A stretch of 25,957 nt of DNA from Desulfobacterales bacterium. Lineage in GTDB: Bacteria > Desulfobacterota > Desulfobacteria > Desulfobacterales > RPRI01. Made by a program: the position numbers and the translations under genes. The first letter of the stretch is position 1; each line of letters opens with the position of its first letter. Below are positions 1 through 7,774 of the stretch, piece after piece. Below the pieces are notes generated by a model. That model was not told the origin of the DNA and did no database searches. It worked only from the letters and a program-made list of their open reading frames with translations. The stretch lies in NCBI GenBank assembly GCA_030689795.1, contig JAUYEO010000160.1:1-25957 (forward strand). Reading direction: 5' to 3'.

Positions 1-23
1 AGATATTGTCATGCGATGTCATA

Positions 24-214
24 ATAAGTTGATGCTCTCGTAAAAAGTCGAAATATGCTCACTTAATGAGCTTTTTGGGGATTTTTAAGTCACTTCGCTA
101 AATCATCCGCCAGAATTATGGCGGATGATTTTTAACGCTCAGTTCTTTAAAAATCTACTTTCCAAAAATCTCAAATCCGTTCGCATATGACTTTTTACGA
201 GTCTATCATAAGTT
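24..214. mobile_element. MITE-like palindromic element A (core 31-207) with 7-bp target duplication
   Basis: The left end at 31-49 (GATGCTCTCGTAAAAAGTC) and the right end at 189-207 form terminal inverted repeats: the reverse complement of the right end is GATAGACTCGTAAAAAGTC, 15 of 19 identical. The element is immediately flanked by the direct repeat ATAAGTT at 24-30 and 208-214, as expected of a target-site duplication. Inside is a perfect 12-bp stem (101-112 with 119-130, 6-nt loop), and outer arms around 77-88 and 148-160 are roughly complementary, so the whole unit could fold. No protein is encoded, so it would need a transposase supplied elsewhere. The same ends occur at elements B and C. 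Confidence 0.75.
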
Positions 215-252
215 AGATTGGCCTGAATTACAAATCATAAAACCAAAATAGC

Positions 253-281
253 TTGAATAAGAAAGAACTATCTGATAGTTA
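253..281 (+). promoter_or_regulatory. Weak candidate promoter for ispG
   Basis: TTGAAT at 253-258, a 17-bp spacer and TAGTTA at 276-281 lie downstream of element A and about 65 bp before the ispG start. Both hexamers are imperfect, so this is only a candidate. Confidence 0.3.
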
Positions 282-347
282 AAGACAATCTACTGAGCAA
301 AAAAAATTGTTTAAATGCTCTGTTCCCTGGGAATTCATATAACTGTT

Positions 348-1439
348 ATGCCGTTTTCAATTCAGAGAAAAAAAACCCGGCAGATATCTGTCGGAAAGGT
401 AAAGGTTGGAGGGATGGCGCCGATTGCCGTGCAGTCCATGACAAATACCTTTACCTGCGATATTGAAGCGACAGCTGCGCAGATCAGGCGGCTTGAAGAG
501 GCCGGTTGCGAAATCGTGAGGGTTGCGGTACCGGATATGGAATCTGCCCGTGCAATTTCATCGATAAAAAAGCAGATTTCAATTCCTTTGATAGCCGATA
601 TACACTTTGATTACCGCCTTGCAGTTGCTTCTGCAAAGGCAGGAGCTGACGGGCTGAGATTAAACCCGGGCAATATCGGAGGAAAAGTAAAGGTACAAAA
701 GGTTGTTGACTGCGCAAAAGAACATAAGGTACCGGTCAGAATCGGTGTAAACGCCGGGTCTCTTGAAAAGGATTTACTGAAAAAATACGCCGGCGCAACG
801 CCTGAGGCTATGGTTGAAAGTGCGATGCGCAATATTGACATATTAAGATCGCTCGATTTTCATGAAATAAAGGTTTCAATCAAGGCATCGGATGTATTCC
901 GCACCGTCGAAGCATACAGGCTTATTTCCCAAAAGACAGATATTCCTCTTCATGTGGGAGTGACAGAAGCGGGAGCTCTTTTCCCGGGCATTGTAAAATC
1001 GGCCATTGGGATCGGAATGCTTCTTGCCGAAGGCATCGGGGATACGATAAGGGTTTCCCTGACGAGGGATCCTGTTGAAGAGGTAAGAGCAGGATATGAA
1101 ATACTGAAGGCTCTTGAAATAAGAAAGCGCGGGCCGGAGATTATATCCTGTCCGACTTGCGGCCGGTGCAACATCAACCTTTTTGAGATCGTCGAGCGTG
1201 TGGAAAAAGCACTTTTGTCAAATCCGACGCATGTCAAGCTGGCCATCATGGGCTGTGTCGTCAATGGGCCGGGTGAGGCAAAAGAGGCCGATATCGGGGT
1301 TGCGGGAGGGGATGGAACAGGCATTCTTTTTAAGAAGGGGAGGGTTATAAAGAAGTTTCCCCAGGAGATGCTTGTTGAGGTTCTTCTTGATGAGGTAGCT
1401 AAAATGACGGAAAATATTTCCAAGACAGAGAAAGGATAA
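348..1439 (+). CDS. ispG: 4-hydroxy-3-methylbut-2-enyl diphosphate synthase (IspG/GcpE)
   Basis: This is the iron-sulfur enzyme of the MEP isoprenoid pathway that converts MEcPP to HMBPP in the cytoplasm. The N-terminal TIM-barrel part carries the family segment APIAVQSMTNT, and the C-terminal half has the [4Fe-4S] ligands: Cys268 and Cys271 in CPTCGRC and Cys303 in GCVVNGPGE, with the catalytic-type Glu310. These match Cys270, Cys273, Cys305 and Glu312 of the E. coli enzyme. Length (363 aa) is normal. An upstream in-frame ATG at 315 would add 11 residues; I prefer 348 because MPFSIQRKKTRQISVG aligns with the usual N-terminus, although neither start has a strong ribosome-binding site. proS begins 1 nt after the stop, so the two are probably co-transcribed. 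Confidence 0.95.
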   Translation: MPFSIQRKKTRQISVGKVKVGGMAPIAVQSMTNTFTCDIEATAAQIRRLEEAGCEIVRVAVPDMESARAISSIKKQISIPLIADIHFDYRLAVASAKAGADGLRLNPGNIGGKVKVQKVVDCAKEHKVPVRIGVNAGSLEKDLLKKYAGATPEAMVESAMRNIDILRSLDFHEIKVSIKASDVFRTVEAYRLISQKTDIPLHVGVTEAGALFPGIVKSAIGIGMLLAEGIGDTIRVSLTRDPVEEVRAGYEILKALEIRKRGPEIISCPTCGRCNINLFEIVERVEKALLSNPTHVKLAIMGCVVNGPGEAKEADIGVAGGDGTGILFKKGRVIKKFPQEMLVEVLLDEVAKMTENISKTEKG

Positions 1440-1440
1440 C

Positions 1441-2961
1441 ATGGGAAAAGAGGAAAAAACGGCAATTTCTCCTACGAGGGAGGAAGATTATTCAGAGTGG
1501 TATCAGCAGGTGGTTAAAGCCTCCGATATGGCGGAAAGATCGCCTGTAAGAGGATGCATGGTTATAAAGCCGTGGGGATACTCCCTGTGGGAAAACATAG
1601 TCCGTGAATTGGATGACATGTTTAAGGAAGCGGGTGTTAAAAACGCCTATTTTCCTCTTTTCATTCCTCTCGGCTTTCTTGAAAAAGAGGCCAGTCATGT
1701 TGAGGGGTTTGCAAAAGAGTGTGCTGTAGTAACCCATCACAGGCTGGAAAAAAATGCGGACGGCAGGCTTGTGCCTGCAGGGCCGTTAACGGAACCCCTG
1801 GTTGTGCGGCCTACTTCAGAGACCATAATCGGAGATGCCTTTTCAAAATGGATAAGCAGCTACAGAGATCTTCCGCTTCTTATCAACCAGTGGGGAAATG
1901 TGGTAAGATGGGAAATGAGGCCCAGGATTTTCCTTCGGACAAGCGAGTTTTTATGGCAGGAAGGCCATACCGCCCATGCTACGGAAAAAGAGGCTATGGA
2001 GAGGACGCGGCTGATGCTTGACATTTATGCCAGACTTGCCGAAGAATATCTGGCCCTGCCCGTTACAAAGGGGAGAAAGACGGCTGCCGAGAGATTTCCC
2101 GGGGCGGTTGAGACCTTTTGCATAGAAACGATGATGCAGGACAGGAAAGCTCTCCAGGCCGGAACTTCTCATTTTCTGGGACAAAACTTTGCAAAAGCTT
2201 CGGAGATAAAGTTCCAGTCCTTTGAAGAGAAGGAAGAGTATGCATGGACAACATCATGGGGAGCTTCAACCCGGCTAATCGGCGGAATCATAATGACGCA
2301 CGGGGATGATGATGGAGTAATTCTCCCCCCAAGGGTTGCATCATCTCATGTTGTTTTTATTCCGATATACAGATCACCGGATGATAAGCCGAAGGTTATG
2401 GAATATATACAAAAAATTGCCATGGAGCTGAAGAGCACTTTCTACTGCAACCGGAAAATACGGGTGGAAATTGACGACAGGGATACCGGGGGGGCCAGGG
2501 GATGGGAGTGGATCAAGAAAGGCATTCCTTTAAGGGTTGAGATAGGGCCGAGAGATATGTCTCAGGATTCCGTTTATGTTGCACGAAGAGATAAGCCGCA
2601 CAGGGAAAAAATCTCGATGAAACGAGATTTGTTTGTAAAAGAAATTACGGGCATTCTGGATGAAATTCAAAATAATCTTTATGAAAAAGCCGTTTCTTTT
2701 AAGGAGAAAAACACATTACCGGTAGACGGGGGAAAGGCTTTTTATGAATTTTTTTCTCCTCTGAATAAGGAGCAGCCGGAAATTCACGGGGGTTTTGCTC
2801 TTTCTCACTGGTGCGGGACAGGTGAGTGCGAGGCAAAAATAAAAGAAGACTTGAGTGTCACCGTAAGATGTATTCCTCTTACGCAGGAAAAAGAAAAAGG
2901 AAAATGCGTATGTTGCGGCAGGCCGAGCAGCGGGCGTGTTATATTCGCCAAAGCATATTGA
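1441..2961 (+). CDS. proS: Prolyl-tRNA synthetase, archaeal/eukaryotic-like type
   Basis: This enzyme charges tRNA-Pro with proline. The 506-aa protein lacks the long editing insertion of the common bacterial ProRS. It has the class II core (SPVRGCMVIKPWGYSLWE near the N-terminus, RPTSETII, motif 2 around RTSEFLWQEGHTAH, motif 3 around TSWGASTRLIGGII), an anticodon-binding domain, and a C-terminal zinc-type domain with Cys pairs (WCGTGECE and CVCCG). It ends in the Tyr typical of this type. The start is preceded by AAAGGATAAC and lies 1 nt after ispG. The TGA stop straddles the left edge of a MITE-like element: the T belongs to the flanking direct repeat and the GA is the first dinucleotide of the element. 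Confidence 0.95.
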   Translation: MGKEEKTAISPTREEDYSEWYQQVVKASDMAERSPVRGCMVIKPWGYSLWENIVRELDDMFKEAGVKNAYFPLFIPLGFLEKEASHVEGFAKECAVVTHHRLEKNADGRLVPAGPLTEPLVVRPTSETIIGDAFSKWISSYRDLPLLINQWGNVVRWEMRPRIFLRTSEFLWQEGHTAHATEKEAMERTRLMLDIYARLAEEYLALPVTKGRKTAAERFPGAVETFCIETMMQDRKALQAGTSHFLGQNFAKASEIKFQSFEEKEEYAWTTSWGASTRLIGGIIMTHGDDDGVILPPRVASSHVVFIPIYRSPDDKPKVMEYIQKIAMELKSTFYCNRKIRVEIDDRDTGGARGWEWIKKGIPLRVEIGPRDMSQDSVYVARRDKPHREKISMKRDLFVKEITGILDEIQNNLYEKAVSFKEKNTLPVDGGKAFYEFFSPLNKEQPEIHGGFALSHWCGTGECEAKIKEDLSVTVRCIPLTQEKEKGKCVCCGRPSSGRVIFAKAY

Positions 2962-3117
2962 CGGCTTCGTAAAAAGTCATTCTGCTGTGTTGCACTTCAT
3001 CTTTCGTCATTGCAGCGTACCGGTAAGTACGCTTCATTCCTCAAGATTCGTGCGCCTTGCATAATGAGCTTTTTACTTTGCCGTCTGAATTTAACTTTTT
3101 ACGAAGGTATCCATATT
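2954..3117. mobile_element. MITE-like palindromic element B (core 2960-3111) with 6-bp target duplication
   Basis: The left end at 2960-2978 (GACGGCTTCGTAAAAAGTC) and the right end at 3093-3111 (reverse complement GATACCTTCGTAAAAAGTT) are inverted repeats. CATATT flanks both sides (2954-2959 and 3112-3117). The interior contains a small stem (GCGTAC and GTACGC around 3016-3033) and an AATGAGCTTTTTAC segment also present in element A. The element sits between proS and rel, with its first two bases inside the proS stop codon. Confidence 0.75.
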
Positions 3118-3140
3118 GATGCTCTCGCAAAAAAGGATAT
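3118..3140. repeat. Solo MITE-type end next to element B
   Basis: GATGCTCTCGCAAAAAAGG follows the right-hand target duplication of element B and resembles the left end of element A (GATGCTCTCGTAAAAAGTC). It runs into the AAGGA ribosome-binding site of rel. It may be the relic of an older copy into which element B inserted. Confidence 0.5.
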
Positions 3141-3144
3141 ATAG

Positions 3145-5289
3145 ATGATCAGGATTACGGATATTATTGACAAGGTTACAGAAAATAATCCTGACGCCGA
3201 TCTTGATATACTTGACCGTGCCTATATCTATTCAGCAAGAGTTCATGAAGGTCAGGTTCGCTTGTCAGGGGAGCCTTACCTTTCACATCCTCTTGAAGTG
3301 GCAGGAATTCTTGCCGACATGAAGCTCGATGTGGTGAGCATTGCTGCCGGGCTGCTGCATGATGTCATAGAAGATACACGCGCAACTCCCGAAGAAATAT
3401 CCGCACTGTTCGGCCAGGAAATCTCAAACATCGTTTCCGGCGTGACTAAACTGAGCAAGCTTCCGTTCAGCGATTCCCAGGCTGCCCGCCAGGCTGAGAG
3501 CATAAGAAAAATGTTTCTTGCTATGGCGGATGATATAAGGGTGATTCTTATCAAGCTTGCCGACCGCCTTCACAACATGAGAACCCTGCAGTTCCAGAGC
3601 GAGGAAAAAAGAATAAAAATAGCCCAGGAAACACTCGACATGTATTCGCCGATTGCCGCACGCCTTGGAATCTACTGGATAAAGCATGAGCTCGAAAACA
3701 CATCTTTTATGTATCTTCAGCCGGATGAATATTCCAAGATTAAAAATCTGGTGAGCAAAGACAAAGAGGAGCGGGAAAAATATGTAGAGACCGTCAAGAG
3801 CTATATTCAGAAAAAGATGGACGAGAACAACCTGAAGGGCGAGGTGTCGGGGAGATACAAGTATTACTACAGCATATACCAGAAAATGATAAAACAGAAC
3901 CTTGAATTTGACCAGGTTTACGATATCATTGCATTCAGAATCATCCTTGATACGATACCGCAATGCTATGAAGCTCTCGGCCTCGTGCACGCACTCTGGA
4001 AACCTATAGCCCATAAATTCAAGGATTACATAGGTTTTCCGAAGCCGAACATGTATCAGTCGCTTCATACATCAGTTGTCGGCCCTATAGGCGAAAGGAT
4101 TGAAATACAAATAAGGACATGGGAAATGGACGGGGTTGCAAAGTCCGGGATTGCAGCCCACTGGAGCTACAAAGAGGGAAAGAGTATCGATGACAACATC
4201 AGCAAGAAGTTTTCCTGGATTCAGAAGCTTGTTGATAATCAGGAAGAGTGCAAAGATCCTGTTGAATTTCTTGAAAATGTCCGCATAGATCTTTATCCGG
4301 ACGAGGTCTATGTGTTCAGCCCCAAAGGCGCCATCAAATCTCTTCCCAAAGGAGCAACCCCGATTGATTTTGCCTATCTTATCCATACCGAAGTCGGAAA
4401 TCAGTGCGCAGGCGCAAAAGTCAACGGGCGCATAGTTCCCTTAAACTTTGAGCTTCAGACAGGCAATATAGTTGAGATAGTTACCGCAAAGGGGCATCAT
4501 CCGAGCAAGGACTGGCTTAAATTTGTAAAGACTGTGAAAGCCAGATCAAGGATAAGGCAATGGATCAAGACTCAGGAAAAAGACCGCAGCATAACCCTGG
4601 GGCGGGAAATGTGCGAGAAGGCTTTCCGAAAGGAGCGCCTGAACTTTGCTTCTCTCATAAAATCGGGAGAGATGGATAAAATAATAGATCAGCTCGGTTT
4701 CAAGACCTTTGAGGACATGATCGCAAGCGTCGGTTATGGGAAAACCACTCCGCTGCAGATTGTAAGAAAGTTTGTATCCAAGCCGGAAACTGAAGATGAT
4801 AAATCGATACTGGATAAACTGATCAGCCGTGTCAGAAAGAAAAAAACAACGTCAGGTGTCGTTGTCAAGGGAATTGATGATATTTTAATCAAATTCGGGA
4901 AATGCTGCCAGCCGGTTCCGGGTGATCCGATAACAGGGTATATTACACAGGGTTACGGCGTTACCGTTCACAGAACCATCTGTGTGAATGCCCTGAAGAT
5001 GAATCCGGAACGGCAGATAGATGTAGAGTGGAGTGTAAATTCGTCCGATTTGTATCAGGTTAAAATCCACGTCACTTCCAATGACAGGGTCGGCCTTCTT
5101 GCCGATATAGCTTCCAATATAAGCAAAAACGGCGCCAACATAATCGGCGCCAACACCGTCACACGGGAAAACAAAACCGTGGACAGCCTTTTTACGCTTA
5201 CCGTTAAAGACACCGATCATTTAAAAAAGGTTTTATCGGATCTAAAGAAAGTAAAGCTGGTTGTAGATGCAAAGCGGATTGATGAGTAA
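3145..5289 (+). CDS. rel: Bifunctional (p)ppGpp synthetase/hydrolase, Rel/SpoT type
   Basis: This protein makes and degrades the stringent-response alarmone (p)ppGpp. Domain order over 714 aa is HD hydrolase (with LLHDVIEDT, residues about 45-150), synthetase (about 225-360, with KFKDYIGFPKPN and YQSLHT), TGS (about 390-450), a middle region with CCQPVPGD, and a C-terminal ACT domain (about 640-714). The intact HD motif and the basic KFKDY loop, rather than the acidic version of monofunctional RelA, argue that both activities are present. The synthetase start reads GRYKYYYSIYQKM where GRPKHIYSIxKKM is usual, and PNMYQSLHT replaces PNGYQSLHT. The start has AAAAAGGA upstream. It is separated from proS by element B. 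Confidence 0.93.
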   Translation: MIRITDIIDKVTENNPDADLDILDRAYIYSARVHEGQVRLSGEPYLSHPLEVAGILADMKLDVVSIAAGLLHDVIEDTRATPEEISALFGQEISNIVSGVTKLSKLPFSDSQAARQAESIRKMFLAMADDIRVILIKLADRLHNMRTLQFQSEEKRIKIAQETLDMYSPIAARLGIYWIKHELENTSFMYLQPDEYSKIKNLVSKDKEEREKYVETVKSYIQKKMDENNLKGEVSGRYKYYYSIYQKMIKQNLEFDQVYDIIAFRIILDTIPQCYEALGLVHALWKPIAHKFKDYIGFPKPNMYQSLHTSVVGPIGERIEIQIRTWEMDGVAKSGIAAHWSYKEGKSIDDNISKKFSWIQKLVDNQEECKDPVEFLENVRIDLYPDEVYVFSPKGAIKSLPKGATPIDFAYLIHTEVGNQCAGAKVNGRIVPLNFELQTGNIVEIVTAKGHHPSKDWLKFVKTVKARSRIRQWIKTQEKDRSITLGREMCEKAFRKERLNFASLIKSGEMDKIIDQLGFKTFEDMIASVGYGKTTPLQIVRKFVSKPETEDDKSILDKLISRVRKKKTTSGVVVKGIDDILIKFGKCCQPVPGDPITGYITQGYGVTVHRTICVNALKMNPERQIDVEWSVNSSDLYQVKIHVTSNDRVGLLADIASNISKNGANIIGANTVTRENKTVDSLFTLTVKDTDHLKKVLSDLKKVKLVVDAKRIDE

Positions 5290-5306
5290 GAATTGGTAGT
5301 TGGAAA

Positions 5307-5498
5307 TTATGGCGCTTTGACAACGAGGCCTGACCTGATGCAACCGGTGCAGACCACAATCTTTTTTATCTTTCCATTATGCAGTGCTCTGACGTTCTGA
5401 AGATTGGGATTGAACCTGCGGCTTGTCACGTTATGAGCATGGCTTACATTGTTCCCGACCATAGGTTTTTTCCCGCATATTTCACACATTCTGGACAT
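5307..5498 (-). CDS. rpmB: 50S ribosomal protein L28
   Basis: This is a small basic 63-aa protein of the large ribosomal subunit. It has the L28 signature MSRMCEICGKKP, then NVSHAHNVTSRRFNPNLQ and a C-terminal VCTGCIRSG. The four cysteines (5, 8, 50 and 53) make this the zinc-binding form. The start at 5498 follows AAGGAG with 6-nt spacing; the in-frame codon at 5522 would add eight residues that no L28 has and that lie over the ribosome-binding site. The gene converges on rel with only 17 bp between the stops. Confidence 0.96.
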   Translation of the reverse strand: MSRMCEICGKKPMVGNNVSHAHNVTSRRFNPNLQNVRALHNGKIKKIVVCTGCIRSGLVVKAP

Positions 5499-5531
5499 AA
5501 TATTTCTCCTTGAAACCATCAAACTTTAAAA

Positions 5532-5566
5532 ATTATATCATCCTGTATACAGTCGTAAAACAGGAT
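5532..5566 (-). promoter_or_regulatory. Promoter for rpmB
   Basis: On the minus strand TTTACG (5554-5559), a 16-bp spacer and a perfect TATAAT (5532-5537) precede rpmB. A 7-bp inverted repeat, ATCCTGT (5540-5546) and ACAGGAT (5560-5566), covers the spacer and -35 side and could be an operator or a leader-independent coincidence. Confidence 0.6.
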
Positions 5567-5590
5567 ATGCGCTGATACACCAAAACCTTT

Positions 5591-6271
5591 TCAGTGTAAA
5601 GCACTTTTTTTATCCTGCTTTGACAGAGTGGTTTCGCACAGGGCAATATATTGAATAGCCTTCTGATGGACTCCTACGTCGGGATAATTGGTGAGAACGG
5701 CTTTAAAGCGTTTCAGGGCAGCCTTGTAATATTTTGATTTATAATAATAAAGGCCGATTCCAAATTCCGATTCGGCGAGGCTTTTATAGCAGGTATTCGT
5801 GTATTCCCCGGCCTTTAGTGCATATGTGTCCTTCGGAAACTGCTTGATAAGACGGTTGAACGCATCAAGAGCTTTTCGTGCCGTAGTCTGATCCCTGTCG
5901 GGAGTACCAACCTGCTCAAAATAACATAACCCCGTCTGGAAAATCACATATGGGATTGCATCATTGAGAGGATGAAGATTCCCGAATTCTTCGTATGCGG
6001 CGACTGCATCATCATATTCTTTCAGCTTATAGTGGGAATCGGCTATTTTAAGCTCTGCAAGCATCGCATATTTGCTGAAAGGATACCAGTCCTTTATTTT
6101 CTCAAAGGATTCTATTGCTCCCTTGTAATCCCCTTCAAGGTAAGCTTCCATGCCGTCGTCGGCAAGCTCCTGCGCGTATTTTTCTTCCTTGACCGCAAAT
6201 AATGCGCAGCCCTGGCATACAAGCACTGCGATGAATAATATCAAAATTATACGGGTTGGTTTGGCTCTCAA
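5591..6271 (-). CDS. bamD: Outer-membrane assembly lipoprotein BamD-like (YfiO family), TPR
   Basis: This is a probable component of the BAM complex that inserts beta-barrel proteins into the outer membrane. The N-terminus is a lipoprotein signal: basic MRAKPTR, a hydrophobic stretch and VCQGC with the lipidated Cys at residue 22. The 226-aa body consists of TPR-like helical repeats (for example AYLEGDYKGAIESFEKI and LKEYDDAVAAYEEFGNLHP) arranged as in BamD. The start codon is TTG and overlaps the trxB stop (TTGA), so translation is probably coupled to trxB. No nearer ATG would keep the signal peptide. The unusual part is its position as third gene behind trxA-trxB. Confidence 0.87.
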   Translation of the reverse strand: MRAKPTRIILILFIAVLVCQGCALFAVKEEKYAQELADDGMEAYLEGDYKGAIESFEKIKDWYPFSKYAMLAELKIADSHYKLKEYDDAVAAYEEFGNLHPLNDAIPYVIFQTGLCYFEQVGTPDRDQTTARKALDAFNRLIKQFPKDTYALKAGEYTNTCYKSLAESEFGIGLYYYKSKYYKAALKRFKAVLTNYPDVGVHQKAIQYIALCETTLSKQDKKSALH

Positions 6272-7197
6272 ATTTTCAGACTTTCAATATAATGTTCCGC
6301 TGAAAATGCGGCTATCGCAGCATCTCCTACAGCAGTTGCGATCTGGCGCAAAGGAGTATTGCGGCCGTCACCCGCCGCAAAAACACCGGGAACGGAGGTT
6401 TCCATTTTATGACCGGCAATTACGAATCCATATTCATCAAGCTTAACTGAGTTCCCGAGAAAACCGGTATTCGGCAGAATTCCGGTCCAGACAAAGCATC
6501 CGTCAACCGCAAGCTCTTTTTCTTCGCCTGTTTTAACATTCTTTACAACTATCTTTTCAAGACCGTCGGAGCCTTCGATACTGGTTACAACGGAATTCCA
6601 TACAAATTCTATTTTATTGTTTGCAAATGCCCGTTCCTGCAGTATTTTTGTTGCTCTCAGCTTATCCCTCCGGTGAATGAGATATACTTTCCGGGCAAAT
6701 TTTGTAAGAAATATGCTTTCCTGTACGGCGGTATCTCCGCCTCCGACGGCAGCGACCGTTTTATTCCTGAAAAACGGACCGTCACAGGTGGCGCAGAAAG
6801 ATATTCCCCTGCCGAAAAAAGCATCCTCCCCCGGAACATCAAGTTTTCGCGGATGGGCGCCTGTGGCAAGAATAATTGCGGTTGCCGTAACTGTCCCGTT
6901 GTCCAGGATTATTTTTTTGATCTTTCCGGAGAGATCGAGGGAAACGACCTCGTTGCTTTCAATTTTGAGGCCAAGCCGTTTTGCCTGCTCCGTCATTTTC
7001 TCAACCAGATCCGATCCGCTTATTCCGTCCGGAAAACCGGGATAATTCTCGATCCGGTCGGTAACCAATATCTGGCCGCCGGGCACAAGTTTTTCAAAAA
7101 GAATAACATTCAATCTTGCACGGGCAGCATAAATTCCGGCGGTAAGCCCGGCAGGCCCTCCTCCGATTATTACGAGATCGTAGTCAACTCTTTCCAT
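6268..7197 (-). CDS. trxB: Thioredoxin reductase
   Basis: This FAD- and NADPH-dependent enzyme reduces thioredoxin. Over 309 aa it shows an N-terminal FAD site (IIGGGPAGLTAGIYAAR), the redox-active CATC (Cys135 and Cys138), an NADPH-binding GGGDTAVQE (152-160), HRRDKLRA (175-182, the pattern that favours NADPH), and a C-terminal FAD motif around PGVFAAGD. It lies 11 nt downstream of trxA, its substrate protein, and overlaps bamD. The ribosome-binding site is weak, consistent with read-through translation from trxA. Confidence 0.96.
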   Translation of the reverse strand: MERVDYDLVIIGGGPAGLTAGIYAARARLNVILFEKLVPGGQILVTDRIENYPGFPDGISGSDLVEKMTEQAKRLGLKIESNEVVSLDLSGKIKKIILDNGTVTATAIILATGAHPRKLDVPGEDAFFGRGISFCATCDGPFFRNKTVAAVGGGDTAVQESIFLTKFARKVYLIHRRDKLRATKILQERAFANNKIEFVWNSVVTSIEGSDGLEKIVVKNVKTGEEKELAVDGCFVWTGILPNTGFLGNSVKLDEYGFVIAGHKMETSVPGVFAAGDGRNTPLRQIATAVGDAAIAAFSAEHYIESLKI

Positions 7198-7208
7198 GAC
7201 AACACATT

Positions 7209-7538
7209 CTATAAGAGGATGCTGTTTATCGATTTTTCCAGTTTGGATTTGGCGACCATGCCGGTAATCTGATCAACAATCTTTCCTTGTTTGAAGAAAA
7301 TAAGGGTGGGGATTGCCTTTATTCCAAATTTTCCGGGAGAAACAGGATTGTCATCCACATTACATTTCGTGAATTTGACTTTATCTCCGAATTCGCCTGC
7401 AAGCCCTTCAACTATGGGACCAATGGCCTTGCACGGGCCGCACCACGGCGCCCAGAAATCGACCAGCACCGGTTTTTCAGATTGCATAACTTCCGCATCA
7501 AAATTGCTGTCACTTACTTCAAGAATTCCTTCAGACAT
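7209..7538 (-). CDS. trxA: Thioredoxin
   Basis: This is a 109-aa cytoplasmic disulfide reductase with the classic WCGPC active site (Cys33 and Cys36) and the cis-proline segment AIPT. The start at 7538 follows AAAGGAAA. It is the first gene of trxA-trxB-bamD, with a strong consensus promoter and a structured leader of about 110 nt upstream. Confidence 0.97.
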   Translation of the reverse strand: MSEGILEVSDSNFDAEVMQSEKPVLVDFWAPWCGPCKAIGPIVEGLAGEFGDKVKFTKCNVDDNPVSPGKFGIKAIPTLIFFKQGKIVDQITGMVAKSKLEKSINSILL

Positions 7539-7566
7539 GTTGTTTTTCCTTTTTTATTCAAAATAT

Positions 7567-7599
7567 AACCCTTCCGCCTGTAAGTCGGGAGAAAGGGTT
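7567..7599 (-). other. Leader hairpin upstream of trxA
   Basis: The 7-bp arms at 7567-7573 and 7593-7599 (AACCCTT and AAGGGTT) can pair in the trxA mRNA leader, with possible extra pairing inside. A second small stem lies about 30 nt closer to the promoter (AGGGG and CCCCT around 7620-7635). The stretch after the first hairpin is only mildly T-rich, so it is at most an attenuator. No known riboswitch class was recognised. Confidence 0.35.
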
Positions 7600-7655
7600 C
7601 AATGCTTTTTTAAGGATTCGAGGGGATTTAACCCCTTTCTTCCTTATTGTGAAAA

Positions 7656-7684
7656 AGTATAGTCACATACTTGGGAATTGTCAA
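7656..7684 (-). promoter_or_regulatory. Sigma70-type promoter for trxA-trxB-bamD
   Basis: On the minus strand TTGACA (7679-7684), a spacer of exactly 17 bp and TATACT (7656-7661) form a near-consensus housekeeping promoter, placing the transcript start near 7649. Confidence 0.75.
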
Positions 7685-7774
7685 CACCGATGACTTTGTT
7701 TTATCTCAGGATAGCTCTGTGTCAGGCTGTAGGCTGGAAACTGATCAAAATCGAAAAGGGAGAAGAAGGCAAGG

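Noticed and set aside
950..1465. Minus-strand reading frame opposite ispG (171 codons)
   Set aside because: Antisense shadow of a well-conserved gene with no recognisable domain.
3424..4068. Long minus-strand reading frame opposite rel (214 codons)
   Set aside because: It is the shadow of the rel coding sequence; no ribosome-binding site and composition unlike a protein.
6673..7272. Plus-strand reading frame opposite trxB (199 codons)
   Set aside because: Antisense shadow of trxB; the trxB translation carries all expected motifs.
7560..7640. tRNA or tmRNA-like gene (GGGTTC-like and GGATTCGAGG segments)
   Set aside because: No acceptor stem or cloverleaf can be drawn, and the region is better explained as the trxA mRNA leader behind a consensus promoter.
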